From Comamonas thiooxydans (GTDB lineage Bacteria; Pseudomonadota; Gammaproteobacteria; Burkholderiales; Burkholderiaceae_C): a stretch of 64,000 nt of DNA. A program made the position numbers and the translations under genes. Under the pieces are notes generated by a model. It worked only from the letters and a program-made list of their open reading frames with translations, did not search any database and was not told the DNA's origin. Where the stretch lies: positions 186,001 through 250,000 of the forward strand of contig NZ_BBVD01000003.1 in the NCBI RefSeq assembly GCF_000964545.1, in the 5' to 3' direction. Of the stretch, positions 55,681-63,541 are shown piece after piece (the first letter of the stretch is position 1; each line of letters opens with the position of its first letter).

Positions 55681-56046
55681 TTATAGCGCTGCGATCTTGG
55701 CTTGGAGCTCGGCGGCATCCACGGGCTTGGTGATATAGCCACGTGCGCCCTGACGCATGCCCCAGACCCGGTCGGTTTCCTGATTCTTGCTGGTGCACAT
55801 GATGATGGGCACATCGGCATACAGGGGATCGCGAGAAATGGCGCGGGTCAGCTGAAAGCCGTTCTGTCCAGGCATGACCACATCCATCAGGATCAGGTCG
55901 GGTTTGTCTTCGGCCAGGCGCTTCATGGCTTCCTCGCCATTTTCCGCGGTACGCACCTGCATGCCCTGCTTTTGCAAAATATCGCTCAGAGCCATCAGCT
56001 CCGTCTTGGAATCGTCAACGACCAGAACTTTTTGAATTGTCATCAT
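55681..56046 (-). CDS. pilH: PilH, CheY-like response regulator
   Basis: A 121-residue single-domain receiver with the acidic pocket VVDDSKTE near residue 11, the phospho-acceptor D55 (LILMDVVMPGQNG), a threonine in IIMCTSKNQETD and the conserved lysine in YITKPVDAAEL. In the pilus system PilH is thought to act as a phosphate sink or to steer retraction. It starts ATGATG at 56046 and overlaps pilG by four bases, so the pair is translationally coupled. Confidence 0.93.
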   Translation of the reverse strand: MMTIQKVLVVDDSKTELMALSDILQKQGMQVRTAENGEEAMKRLAEDKPDLILMDVVMPGQNGFQLTRAISRDPLYADVPIIMCTSKNQETDRVWGMRQGARGYITKPVDAAELQAKIAAL

Positions 56047-56447
56047 GCAGCTCCCACATCTGCAGCTTGCAGCGCGAATTGTTGTACGGCTTGCAGCAAT
56101 TGATCTTTGGTAAACGGTTTGGTCAGATAGTCCTGGCAGCCCACCATGCGACCGCGAGCCTTGTCGAATACACCGTCCTTGGATGACAGCATCACGACGG
56201 GCGTATTGGCAAAGCGAGCATTGCGCTTGATGATGGCGCAGGTCTGATAGCCATCGAGTTTGGGCATCAGAATGTCGCAGAAGATGAGCTGGGGCTGGTA
56301 GTCATTGACCTTGGACAGGGCATCGAAGCCATCGTCGGCAAGAAGAACTTCGTGACCACCTTGCTTGAGGAAAATTTCAGCGCTGCGGCGGATGGTGTTG
56401 CTGTCATCCACGACCAGAACGCGCAAAGGCGCACCAGATGCTGTCAC
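56043..56447 (-). CDS. pilG: PilG, CheY-like response regulator
   Basis: The 134-residue receiver has VVDDSNTIRRSAEIFLKQ at the start, phospho-acceptor D58 (LIFCDILMPKLDGY), a serine-rich VVMLSSKDGVFDKARG and the lysine of YLTKPFTKDQLL. PilG is the output regulator that promotes pilus extension in related systems. It starts with GTG 56447, supported by GGGAGGAA with seven bases of spacing. It heads the pilG-pilH-pilI-pilJ-chpA operon, with a rubredoxin gene just upstream on the same strand. Confidence 0.93.
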   Translation of the reverse strand: MTASGAPLRVLVVDDSNTIRRSAEIFLKQGGHEVLLADDGFDALSKVNDYQPQLIFCDILMPKLDGYQTCAIIKRNARFANTPVVMLSSKDGVFDKARGRMVGCQDYLTKPFTKDQLLQAVQQFALQAADVGAA

Positions 56448-56497
56448 GGTGAAATTCCTCCCAATTCGGTCGTTGATGGAGTGAGCGACTCTTGCAC

Positions 56498-56671
56498 TCA
56501 GATTTCCACCATTTCAAAATCTTCTTTGCGTGCACCGCATTCCGGGCATGTCCAGTTCATGGGCACATCTTCCCAGCGGGTGTTTGGAGCAATTCCATGT
56601 TCGGGGCAGCCTTGGGCTTCGTCATAAAGCCAGCCACAGGTCAAACACATCCAGGTTTTAGGGTCAGTCAC
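56498..56671 (-). CDS. Rubredoxin
   Basis: A 57-residue rubredoxin with the iron-binding cysteines in two CxxC pairs, C9/C12 (WMCLTCGWLYDEAQG) and C42/C45 (WTCPECGARKEDF), and the conserved central P..W region (APNTRWEDVPMNW). It transfers single electrons in the cytoplasm, for example to alkane hydroxylases or oxygen-detoxifying enzymes; the partner is unknown here. The start must be GTG 56671, since an in-frame TAA lies two codons upstream. It is 50 bases before pilG on the same strand and divergent from the thiD-like gene, a common arrangement in Burkholderiales. Confidence 0.93.
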   Translation of the reverse strand: MTDPKTWMCLTCGWLYDEAQGCPEHGIAPNTRWEDVPMNWTCPECGARKEDFEMVEI

Positions 56672-56765
56672 AGCTTAAAGGGGCTTCACATAGAATGCAA
56701 CGATTGTATCTAGTCACAACCCCGGCTCCCACCCTTGCATTCCCGGGTGCAAACTGGGGTGCGCC

Positions 56766-57734
56766 ATGGCATTGAACCCCATCTCCTCCACTCCCCCTCG
56801 CCGCACCCGCCAGGAAGAAGCGACAGAATCAGCACCCGTCTGCGTGCTGTCTTTCAACAGCAGTGACCCCAGCGGAGCCAGCGGGCTCTCGGCCGACATC
56901 GCCACCATCTCCTCCATCGGCGGTCACGCACTGCCCGTGGCCTGCGGCGCCTACGCCAGAGACACGGCCCGCATCTACGAGCACTTTGCACTCGACGATG
57001 ACGCGGTGACCGAGCAGGCGCGCATGGTGCTGGAGGACATTGCCGTCACCGCCATCAAGGTCGGCTTTGTAGGCAGCCCTGCCAACCTGGCCGCCATTGC
57101 CACTATCTCATCGGACTACCCCGACATTCCCATCATCAGCTACATGCCGGACCTGTCCTGGTGGGAGGACGACAAGCAGGATCAGTACCTGGATGCGTTC
57201 AAGGAGCTTGTCCTGCCTCAAACCTCGGTGTTGGTTGGAAACCACAACACGCTGTGGCGCTGGTTGCTGCCAGAATGGGAAAACAGCCGTGCGCCCACGG
57301 CGCGCGACATCGCCATGGCCGCCGAGGCGCTGGAAGTGCCTTATGTGCTGGTGACCGGCATCCCCCTGCCCGACCAGTTCGTGGACAACGTGCTGACCAC
57401 GGCCCAGTCCGTATTGGGCAACAGCAAGTACGAGATGTTTGACGCCACGTTCACAGGTGCCGGTGATACGCTGTCCGCTGCGATTACGGCCCTGCTGGCC
57501 ACCGGCAACGATCTGGGCGCCGCGACGCTGGAAGCGCTGGAATACCTGGACCACAGCCTGGATGCCGGCTTTCGCCCCGGCATGGGCCACTATCTGCCCG
57601 ATCGCCTGTTCTGGGCCCAGCCCACCGAGGACGAGGAGTCCGAAGACGAGCAGGCCGAAGACGCCACCGATGACGAACCCGACTCCAAGCCGATTGAAGG
57701 CTTTGTGATTCCCTCTCATGACACAAAACACTGA
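56766..57734 (+). CDS. thiD: ThiD-like hydroxymethylpyrimidine/phosphomethylpyrimidine kinase
   Basis: A 322-residue ribokinase-fold kinase. The substrate site NSSDPSGASGLSADIATISS (about 31-50) matches ThiD, while the anion-hole motif reads GAGDTLSAA (232-240), with the Asp of ribokinase/pyridoxal kinases in place of ThiD's Cys. ThiD phosphorylates HMP and HMP-P for thiamin. An N-terminal extension of about 22 residues and a strongly acidic C-terminal tail (TEDEESEDEQAEDATDDE, then a polar end) are unusual. Its stop lies 17 bases inside hemL. A pyridoxal-type kinase is an alternative. Confidence 0.82.
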   Translation: MALNPISSTPPRRTRQEEATESAPVCVLSFNSSDPSGASGLSADIATISSIGGHALPVACGAYARDTARIYEHFALDDDAVTEQARMVLEDIAVTAIKVGFVGSPANLAAIATISSDYPDIPIISYMPDLSWWEDDKQDQYLDAFKELVLPQTSVLVGNHNTLWRWLLPEWENSRAPTARDIAMAAEALEVPYVLVTGIPLPDQFVDNVLTTAQSVLGNSKYEMFDATFTGAGDTLSAAITALLATGNDLGAATLEALEYLDHSLDAGFRPGMGHYLPDRLFWAQPTEDEESEDEQAEDATDDEPDSKPIEGFVIPSHDTKH

Positions 57735-59022
57735 TCTGAATACTGCATTGTTCGAGCGCGCCAAGGGCGTGATCCCCGGCGGCGTGAACTCGCCCGTGCG
57801 CGCTTTCGCCGCCGTGGGCGGCACGCCCCGCTTCGTGAAACGTGCGCAAGGAGCTTATTTCTGGGACCAGAACGATCAGCAGTTCACCGACTACATCGGC
57901 AGCTGGGGCCCCATGATCCTGGGCCACGGCCACCCCGAAGTGGTCGAGGCCGTGCAGGCCGCCGTGCTCGAAGGCTTCAGCTTCGGCGCCCCCACCGAGC
58001 GCGAAGTCGTGCTGGCCGAGAAGATCCGCGCCCTCATGCCCAGCATGGACATGGTGCGCCTGGTCAGCTCCGGCACCGAAGCCGGCATGAGCGCGCTGCG
58101 CCTGGCGCGCGGCTACACGGGCCGCAACAAGATCATCAAGTTCAACGGCTGCTACCACGGCCATGCGGATGCCCTGCTGGTCAAGGCCGGCTCGGGTCTG
58201 GCCACCTTCGGCGCCTCTTCCTCGGCAGGCGTGCCTGCCGATGTGGCCAAGGACACCATCGTGCTGGAGTACAACGACGTTGCTCAGCTCGAAGAGGCCT
58301 TTGCCAAGATGGGCAGCGACATTGCCTGCGTCATCATGGAGCCGATTGCCGGCAATATGAACTTTGTGCGCGCCTCGGTGGACTTCACCCGTCGCATCTC
58401 CGAGCTGACCCGCGAGCATGGCGCGCTGCTGATCTATGACGAAGTCATGACGGGCTTCCGCGTCGCCCTGGGCAGCGCACAAAGCCTGTATGCCAAGGAA
58501 ATCGAAGGCTTTGCGCCCGACATCACCGTGATGGGCAAGGTCATCGGCGGCGGCATGCCCATGGCTGCCTTCGGTGCCCGCCGCGAGATCATGGAAAAGC
58601 TCTCGCCGCTGGGCCCCGTCTACCAGGCCGGCACGCTGTCGGGCAACCCCATTGCCACGGCCTGCGGCCTGAAGACGCTGGAGCTGATCAGCCGCCCCGG
58701 CTTCCACGCCGAGCTGCACCTCAAGACCGGCCACCTGATGCAGGGCCTGAAGGCCGAAGCCAATGCCGCCGGCATTCCCTTCAGCGTGGACTGGCAAGGC
58801 GGACTGTTCGGCTTCTATTTCCTGCCCGAGCTGCCAACGCACTACGCCCAGGTCATGAAGACCGACGGCAAGGTCTTCAACAAGTTCTACCACGGCATGC
58901 TGGAGCGCGGTCATTACTTTGCCCCGGCGCTGTATGAGGCAGGCTTTGTCAGCGCGGCGCACAGCGACGAAGATATCGACCGCACCATAGAAGCGGCCCG
59001 CGAAGTGTTCAAGACACTGTAA
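57718..59022 (+). CDS. hemL: Glutamate-1-semialdehyde 2,1-aminomutase
   Basis: The 434-residue PLP enzyme converts glutamate-1-semialdehyde to 5-aminolevulinate in the C5 route of heme synthesis. It shows the class III aminotransferase pattern: GVNSPVRAFAAVGG at the start, the GTEAGMSALRLAR cofactor region, NGCYHGHAD, LLIYDEVMTGFR and the PLP lysine in VMGKVIGGGMPMAAFG (about residue 274). Length and motifs are full. It overlaps thiD by 17 bases and ends with a terminator. Confidence 0.97.
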   Translation: MTQNTDLNTALFERAKGVIPGGVNSPVRAFAAVGGTPRFVKRAQGAYFWDQNDQQFTDYIGSWGPMILGHGHPEVVEAVQAAVLEGFSFGAPTEREVVLAEKIRALMPSMDMVRLVSSGTEAGMSALRLARGYTGRNKIIKFNGCYHGHADALLVKAGSGLATFGASSSAGVPADVAKDTIVLEYNDVAQLEEAFAKMGSDIACVIMEPIAGNMNFVRASVDFTRRISELTREHGALLIYDEVMTGFRVALGSAQSLYAKEIEGFAPDITVMGKVIGGGMPMAAFGARREIMEKLSPLGPVYQAGTLSGNPIATACGLKTLELISRPGFHAELHLKTGHLMQGLKAEANAAGIPFSVDWQGGLFGFYFLPELPTHYAQVMKTDGKVFNKFYHGMLERGHYFAPALYEAGFVSAAHSDEDIDRTIEAAREVFKTL

Positions 59023-59041
59023 ATCCCTGCCCGCCCAACAG

Positions 59042-59072
59042 GCCCCGCAGACCATGTCTGCAGGGCTTTTTC
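59042..59072 (+). terminator. Rho-independent terminator of hemL
   Basis: GCCCCGCAGAC (59042-59052) and GTCTGCAGGGC (59056-59066) form a stem with one bulged mismatch around a CAT loop, followed by TTTTT. It lies 19 bases after the hemL stop. Confidence 0.88.
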
Positions 59073-59184
59073 ATTGGTGGCGGCGGACTGCGCCTGCACC
59101 GGCTTCAGCCGCAGCGGCTCGGCGTTTCACAGCCACGTCATGGACGCTTGCCACGCTCGCGTTTTTGTCAGCAATGAAAGCACC

Positions 59185-60957
59185 ATGACCGACGAATCCA
59201 GCAAGCCGACGCTGCACAACCTGCTCAAAGACACTGCCGCCGAAGCCAGTGACCTGAACCGCCGCCGCTTTGTGCGCCAGATGGCCTGGAGCGCCGGCGC
59301 TATGTCCGTTCTGCCGCTCGCGGCCTGCGGCGGCGGCGATGACAGCCAGACAGAGGCCAAGCCGGCCGACCCCGAAGTCCGCTTCGTCCATGGCCTGGCC
59401 AGCGGCGATCCGCTGTCCGACCGCGTGATGCTCTGGACCCGCGTCACCCCGCCCGCCGGCCACCAGGCAGACATTCCCGTGCAATGGGAGCTGGCCAGCG
59501 ACGCGGCGTTCGTCTCCATCGTGGCGCGTGGCGAGAGCAGCGCCACCGCCGCCAGGGACTTCACGGTCAAGATCGATGCAGCCGGCCTCAAGCCAGCCAC
59601 GGCCTACCACTTCCGCTTCCGCGCCTATGGCGTGACTTCGGCGGCAGCACGCACGCGCACCTTGCCCACCGGCTCGGTGGCCCAGGTCAGACTGGCTGTC
59701 TTCTCCTGCGCCAACTACCCGGCCGGCTACTTCAATGTATACGCCGATGCCGCCAGGCGCAGCGACCTGGACGCCACGGTACACCTGGGCGACTACATCT
59801 ATGAATACGCGCGCGGCGGTTATGCCTCGGCCCAGGCCGAGGCTATGGGCCGCCTGGTCAATCCTGCCGGAGAAATTCTCTCGCTGGCCGACTACCGTGA
59901 GCGTCATGCCCAGTACAAGAGCGATGCCGACCTGCAGGCCCTGCATGCCGCCGCGCCCATGATTGCCATCTGGGACGACCACGAATTTGCCAACGACACC
60001 TGGAGTGCGGGAGCCGAGAATCACCAGCCCGGCGAGGGCGACTTCGCCATGCGCAAGGCGGCTGCCATGCAGGCCTACCACGAGTGGATGCCCACGCGTA
60101 CCGCGAGCGCCGAGCTGATCTACCGCAGCTTCGACTTTGGCGATCTGGTCTCGCTGCACATGCTGGACACCCGCGTGATAGGCCGCGACAAGCAGCTGGA
60201 CTATGCGGATTTCATGACCTCTGCCGGCATCGACTCGGCGGGCTTCGCCACGGCCATGGCCAACCCGTCGCGTCAGCTGCTGGGTCAGACCCAGACACAG
60301 TGGTTGCAGCAGCAGATGGCGGCCTCCCGTGCCATCTGGCAGGTGCTGGGCCAGCAGGTGCTGATGGGACGCATGAACATTCCCGCGCCCATACTCATGG
60401 AGACCATTCAAGCCGGTGCAGGCGTATCGGTCTCGCAGTACGCAGCGCTGGTTGCCAAGGCGCAGACCGCGCCGGCCACACTCACGCCTCAGGAGCAGGC
60501 CATCCTGGCCCAGCCCTCGATTCCCTACAACCTGGACGCCTGGGACGGATACCAGGCCGCGCGCGAGACCGTTCTGGGCTCCGCGCGTCAGCTCGGCAAG
60601 AAGCTGGTGGTGCTGGCCGGCGACACGCACAACGCCTGGGCCAGCGAGCTGCAGGACATGAACGGCAAGGCCGTGGGCGTGGAGTTTGCGACCTCCTCGG
60701 TCAGCTCGCCGGGCTTTGAGGAATACCTGCCGGGCGAAGACCCCGCTACGCTGGCCGCTGCGCTGCAGCAGCTCATCAAGCCGCTCAAATACTGCGACAC
60801 CTCGCGCCGCGGCTATATGCTGGTGACGGCCACGGCAGATGCCTGCCGCGCCGACTGGGTATATGTGAACACCATCAGCAACCGCCAGTTCACCGCCAGC
60901 ACCGAAGCCTCCATGAAAGTTCTGGCCAGCGCGCCGGGGCTGCTGGTCAAGGCCTGA
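59185..60957 (+). CDS. phoD: PhoD-like alkaline phosphatase
   Basis: The 590-residue protein has an N-terminal Tat-type signal with RRRFVRQ (26-32) and a lipobox-like LAAC (C48), so it is probably exported folded and lipid-anchored. The mature part holds the PhoD N-terminal domain (VRFVHGLASGDPLSDRVMLWTRVTP) and the metallophosphatase core with LGDYIYEYA, IWDDHEFANDTW and LAGDTHNAWAS. PhoD enzymes hydrolyse phosphodiesters and monoesters with Ca2+ and Fe3+. The start is ATG 59185, the first that gives the signal peptide. It is a single gene after the hemL terminator. Confidence 0.92.
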   Translation: MTDESSKPTLHNLLKDTAAEASDLNRRRFVRQMAWSAGAMSVLPLAACGGGDDSQTEAKPADPEVRFVHGLASGDPLSDRVMLWTRVTPPAGHQADIPVQWELASDAAFVSIVARGESSATAARDFTVKIDAAGLKPATAYHFRFRAYGVTSAAARTRTLPTGSVAQVRLAVFSCANYPAGYFNVYADAARRSDLDATVHLGDYIYEYARGGYASAQAEAMGRLVNPAGEILSLADYRERHAQYKSDADLQALHAAAPMIAIWDDHEFANDTWSAGAENHQPGEGDFAMRKAAAMQAYHEWMPTRTASAELIYRSFDFGDLVSLHMLDTRVIGRDKQLDYADFMTSAGIDSAGFATAMANPSRQLLGQTQTQWLQQQMAASRAIWQVLGQQVLMGRMNIPAPILMETIQAGAGVSVSQYAALVAKAQTAPATLTPQEQAILAQPSIPYNLDAWDGYQAARETVLGSARQLGKKLVVLAGDTHNAWASELQDMNGKAVGVEFATSSVSSPGFEEYLPGEDPATLAAALQQLIKPLKYCDTSRRGYMLVTATADACRADWVYVNTISNRQFTASTEASMKVLASAPGLLVKA

Positions 60958-60990
60958 TCCCCGGGCCGGCAAGGCGGAACAAGCCCGCCC

Positions 60991-61626
60991 TCAGGGCCGC
61001 TGAAAAGCGGCTCTGGCGCGCTCCACTTCAGCTCTGGTGATGCAGCCCGGTGCATGGTCGTTGACCATGCCCATGGCCTGCATCAGCGCATACATGGTGG
61101 TCGGCCCGACAAACTTCCAGCCGCGCTTCTTGAGCTCCTTGGACAGGGTTTGCGACTCCGGCGTCTGGGCCTGAATGGTCGTGCCTGTCGATGGCACAGC
61201 AGGCTGATAGCGCCAGAAGAACGCGGCCAGAGAGCCTTCGGCCTGGACCATTTCGATGGCCCGCTGGGCGTTGTTGATCACGGCTTCGATCTTGCCGCGG
61301 TGGCGCACGATACCCGCGTCCTGCAACAGGCGCTGCACATCGGCCTCGCCGAACTGCGCCACGCGATGAAAATCGAAACCCGCAAAGGCCGCGCGAAAGT
61401 TCTCGCGCTTGTTGAGAATGGTCAGCCAGCTCAGGCCGGACTGAAAGCCTTCCAGACAGAGTTTCTCGAACAGGCGCTGATCGCTGCCCACCGGAAATCC
61501 CCATTCGCGGTCGTGATAGTGCACATAGCCCGGCGTGGCCAGACACCAGCGGCAGCGCTGCTGGCCGTCTTCGGCGGACTGGGTGGGGGAGCGGGTCGGC
61601 GTGGTCTCGATGGGTTCGGTACTCAT
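60991..61626 (-). CDS. tag: DNA-3-methyladenine glycosylase I
   Basis: The 211-residue protein is the Tag family glycosylase that removes 3-methyladenine from DNA. It shows the zinc-binding start RCRWCLATPGYVHYHDREWG, the core FEKLCLEGFQSGLSWLTILNKRENF in sequence pieces, and the GWKFVGPTTMYALMQAMGMVNDH end with conserved His and Cys ligands (DHAPGC). An N-terminal tail of about 24 polar residues is present. The start is ATG 61626. It converges with phoD and is not linked to repair genes here. Confidence 0.95.
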   Translation of the reverse strand: MSTEPIETTPTRSPTQSAEDGQQRCRWCLATPGYVHYHDREWGFPVGSDQRLFEKLCLEGFQSGLSWLTILNKRENFRAAFAGFDFHRVAQFGEADVQRLLQDAGIVRHRGKIEAVINNAQRAIEMVQAEGSLAAFFWRYQPAVPSTGTTIQAQTPESQTLSKELKKRGWKFVGPTTMYALMQAMGMVNDHAPGCITRAEVERARAAFQRP

Positions 61627-61647
61627 GCCCAGCACTCTAACCAATGC

Positions 61648-61681
61648 AAAAGCCCTGCAGAGCGTTCCCTGCAGGGCTTTT
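61648..61681. terminator. Terminator between the APC permease and tag genes
   Basis: AAAAGCCCTGCAG (61648-61660) and CTGCAGGGCTTTT (61669-61681) form a perfect 13-bp stem with an 8-base loop. It lies downstream of the permease gene and upstream of tag on the minus strand. Confidence 0.8.
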
Positions 61682-61764
61682 ATTTTGATAGCTTCTTGCG
61701 CTTGACATCAAATGATTTCAGATATTAAACATATTGAAATCAATGAATATCAAGCGCTAACAGC

Positions 61765-63249
61765 TCACTTTTTATCTGCCTGGGCCAGGCGCGAATGGCG
61801 CATGCCATAGGCCATATAGATCACCGCACCAAGCGCCATCCAGCCCACAAAGCGCAACCAGGTCAGCGTGGTCAGATTCAGCATCAGATAAAAGCACAGC
61901 AGAGCCGAGAGCACTGGCAGCACAGGCACAAAAGGCACGCGGTAGCCGGCTCCGGCGTCGGGACGCTTTTTGCGCAGCACCAGCACGCCGATGCTGACCA
62001 GCACAAAGGCCGACAGCGTGCCGATGTTGATCATCTCCTCCAGCAGCTCCACCTTGGTAAAGCCTGCCAGCAGCGCCACGATCACGCCCACAGCCAGTTG
62101 CAGGCGAACCGGCGTCTTGCGCCTGGCCGATGTCACACCCCAGCTGCGCGGCAGCAGGCCGTCGCGGCACAAGGCCAGCAAGACGCGCGAGCTGCCCATC
62201 AGCAGCACCATGACCACGGTGGTCATGCCGATCAGCACGCCGACCGAGATGACCTGCGCCGCCCAGCCGGCGCCCACGGCAATGAATGCAGTGGCCAGCG
62301 ACGGGTTCTCGGCCCTGGCCAGCGCCGTATAGGGCACCATGCCGGTCAGCGCCAGCGTGACCAGGATGTAGAGTACCGTCACCAGCACCAGCCCGCCGAG
62401 AATGCCGCGTGGCAGCGTGCGCTGCGGGTCCTTGACCTCTTCGGCCGAGGTTGCCACCACATCAAAGCCCAGGAAGGCGAAGAACACCAGCGATGCGCCC
62501 GAGATCACACCCAGCCAGCCATACTGGCTGGGCTCGGCACCGAACAACCAGGCCAGCATGGGCTGCCCCCACAGGTCACCGCTTACGCCATGAGCCACCA
62601 CGGGCGGCTGTGCACTGGGTACAAAAGGCCTGAAGTTGTCGGTGTTCATATAGGTGAAGCCGACGACGATCACAAACACGGTGATCGCCAGCTTGATGAC
62701 GGTGAACAGGTTGTTGACCTTGGCCGAGACCTGGGTGCCTGCAATCAGCAGGGCCGTGAACACGGCCACGATGAAGAACGGCCCCCAGTTCAGCGAGAAG
62801 CCGCCGACCTCGACACTCTGCGCGATCTCCAGCCCTGCCGTGGAGAACACGGCCGACAGATAGATGCCCCAGTACTTGGCCAGCACGGCAGCAGCCGAGA
62901 TCATCTCCAGCAGCAGATTCCAGCCAATGATCCAGGCCAGGCCCTCACCCAGCGTCAGATAGGTATAGGTATAGGCGCTACCCGTGACGGGCACGGTGGA
63001 GGCGAACTCCGCATAGCACATGATGGCCAGCGCGCAGGTCGCCGCCGCCAGAATGAAGGAGAAAATCACGGCCGGCCCGGCAAAGCTGCCGGCTGCGCGA
63101 GCCCCCACCGAGAAGATCCCCGCGCCCACGGCCACGGCCAGGCCCAGAATCATCAGATCGAAAACACCCAGCGTGCGCTGGAGCTGCCGGCCCGGCTCGT
63201 CGGAATCGGCCAGCGCCTGTTCAATGGTTTTGGTTTTCAGCCACTGCAT
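61765..63249 (-). CDS. APC-family amino-acid permease (cationic amino-acid transporter type)
   Basis: A 494-residue membrane protein with twelve or more segments and the APC pattern: LGVFDLMILGLAVAVGAGIFSVGARAAG near the start (the GAGIF substrate loop), FAFLGFDVVATSAEEVKDPQRTLPRGI in the middle, and the CAT-type tail region PVRLQLAVGV to YRVPFVPVLPVLS. It imports an amino acid with protons; cationic or branched substrates fit this branch. ATG 63249 is the likely start. A short perfect palindrome lies 53 bases upstream. Confidence 0.92.
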   Translation of the reverse strand: MQWLKTKTIEQALADSDEPGRQLQRTLGVFDLMILGLAVAVGAGIFSVGARAAGSFAGPAVIFSFILAAATCALAIMCYAEFASTVPVTGSAYTYTYLTLGEGLAWIIGWNLLLEMISAAAVLAKYWGIYLSAVFSTAGLEIAQSVEVGGFSLNWGPFFIVAVFTALLIAGTQVSAKVNNLFTVIKLAITVFVIVVGFTYMNTDNFRPFVPSAQPPVVAHGVSGDLWGQPMLAWLFGAEPSQYGWLGVISGASLVFFAFLGFDVVATSAEEVKDPQRTLPRGILGGLVLVTVLYILVTLALTGMVPYTALARAENPSLATAFIAVGAGWAAQVISVGVLIGMTTVVMVLLMGSSRVLLALCRDGLLPRSWGVTSARRKTPVRLQLAVGVIVALLAGFTKVELLEEMINIGTLSAFVLVSIGVLVLRKKRPDAGAGYRVPFVPVLPVLSALLCFYLMLNLTTLTWLRFVGWMALGAVIYMAYGMRHSRLAQADKK

Positions 63250-63301
63250 GCATATCCCCGGGCTCTTAGCCACGCTTTTGGCGCGGCGTCTTCGGCCCGG
63301 T

Positions 63302-63318
63302 CCTTTTTGTCAAAAAGG
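63302..63318. promoter_or_regulatory. Palindrome upstream of the APC permease gene
   Basis: CCTTTTTG (63302-63309) and CAAAAAGG (63311-63318) form a perfect inverted repeat around one base, 53 bases before the permease start. It could be an operator; nothing else is recognisable between 63250 and 63541. Confidence 0.4.
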
Positions 63319-63541
63319 CATCCTAGGGATTTCACCAATGATGCGCAGATTCCCTGCAGCATCACCAGTCCATCTGCATGTTTTGTGCAGGCCCGGCTGC
63401 ACACCCATCTCAAAACAGACTAGTCAGGCCCGCGCTTCACGAAGCCTGCACCGCGCACAAAAATCGCGCTGCAGTCCTGCATGCAAGCGAGCACTGACGC
63501 AGGATTCAAAAAAGGCCCGAGGCAGAGCAATCCTGCCCGGC

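Noticed and set aside
56672..56765. Possible TPP riboswitch before the thiD-like gene
   Set aside because: I could not find the conserved THI-box elements (such as CTGAGA and the 3' ACCTGA-type part) in these 94 bases.
61795..63423. Open frame of 542 codons on the plus strand
   Set aside because: It is antisense to the APC permease; the His/Gln/Arg-rich translation is the shadow of a membrane protein gene.
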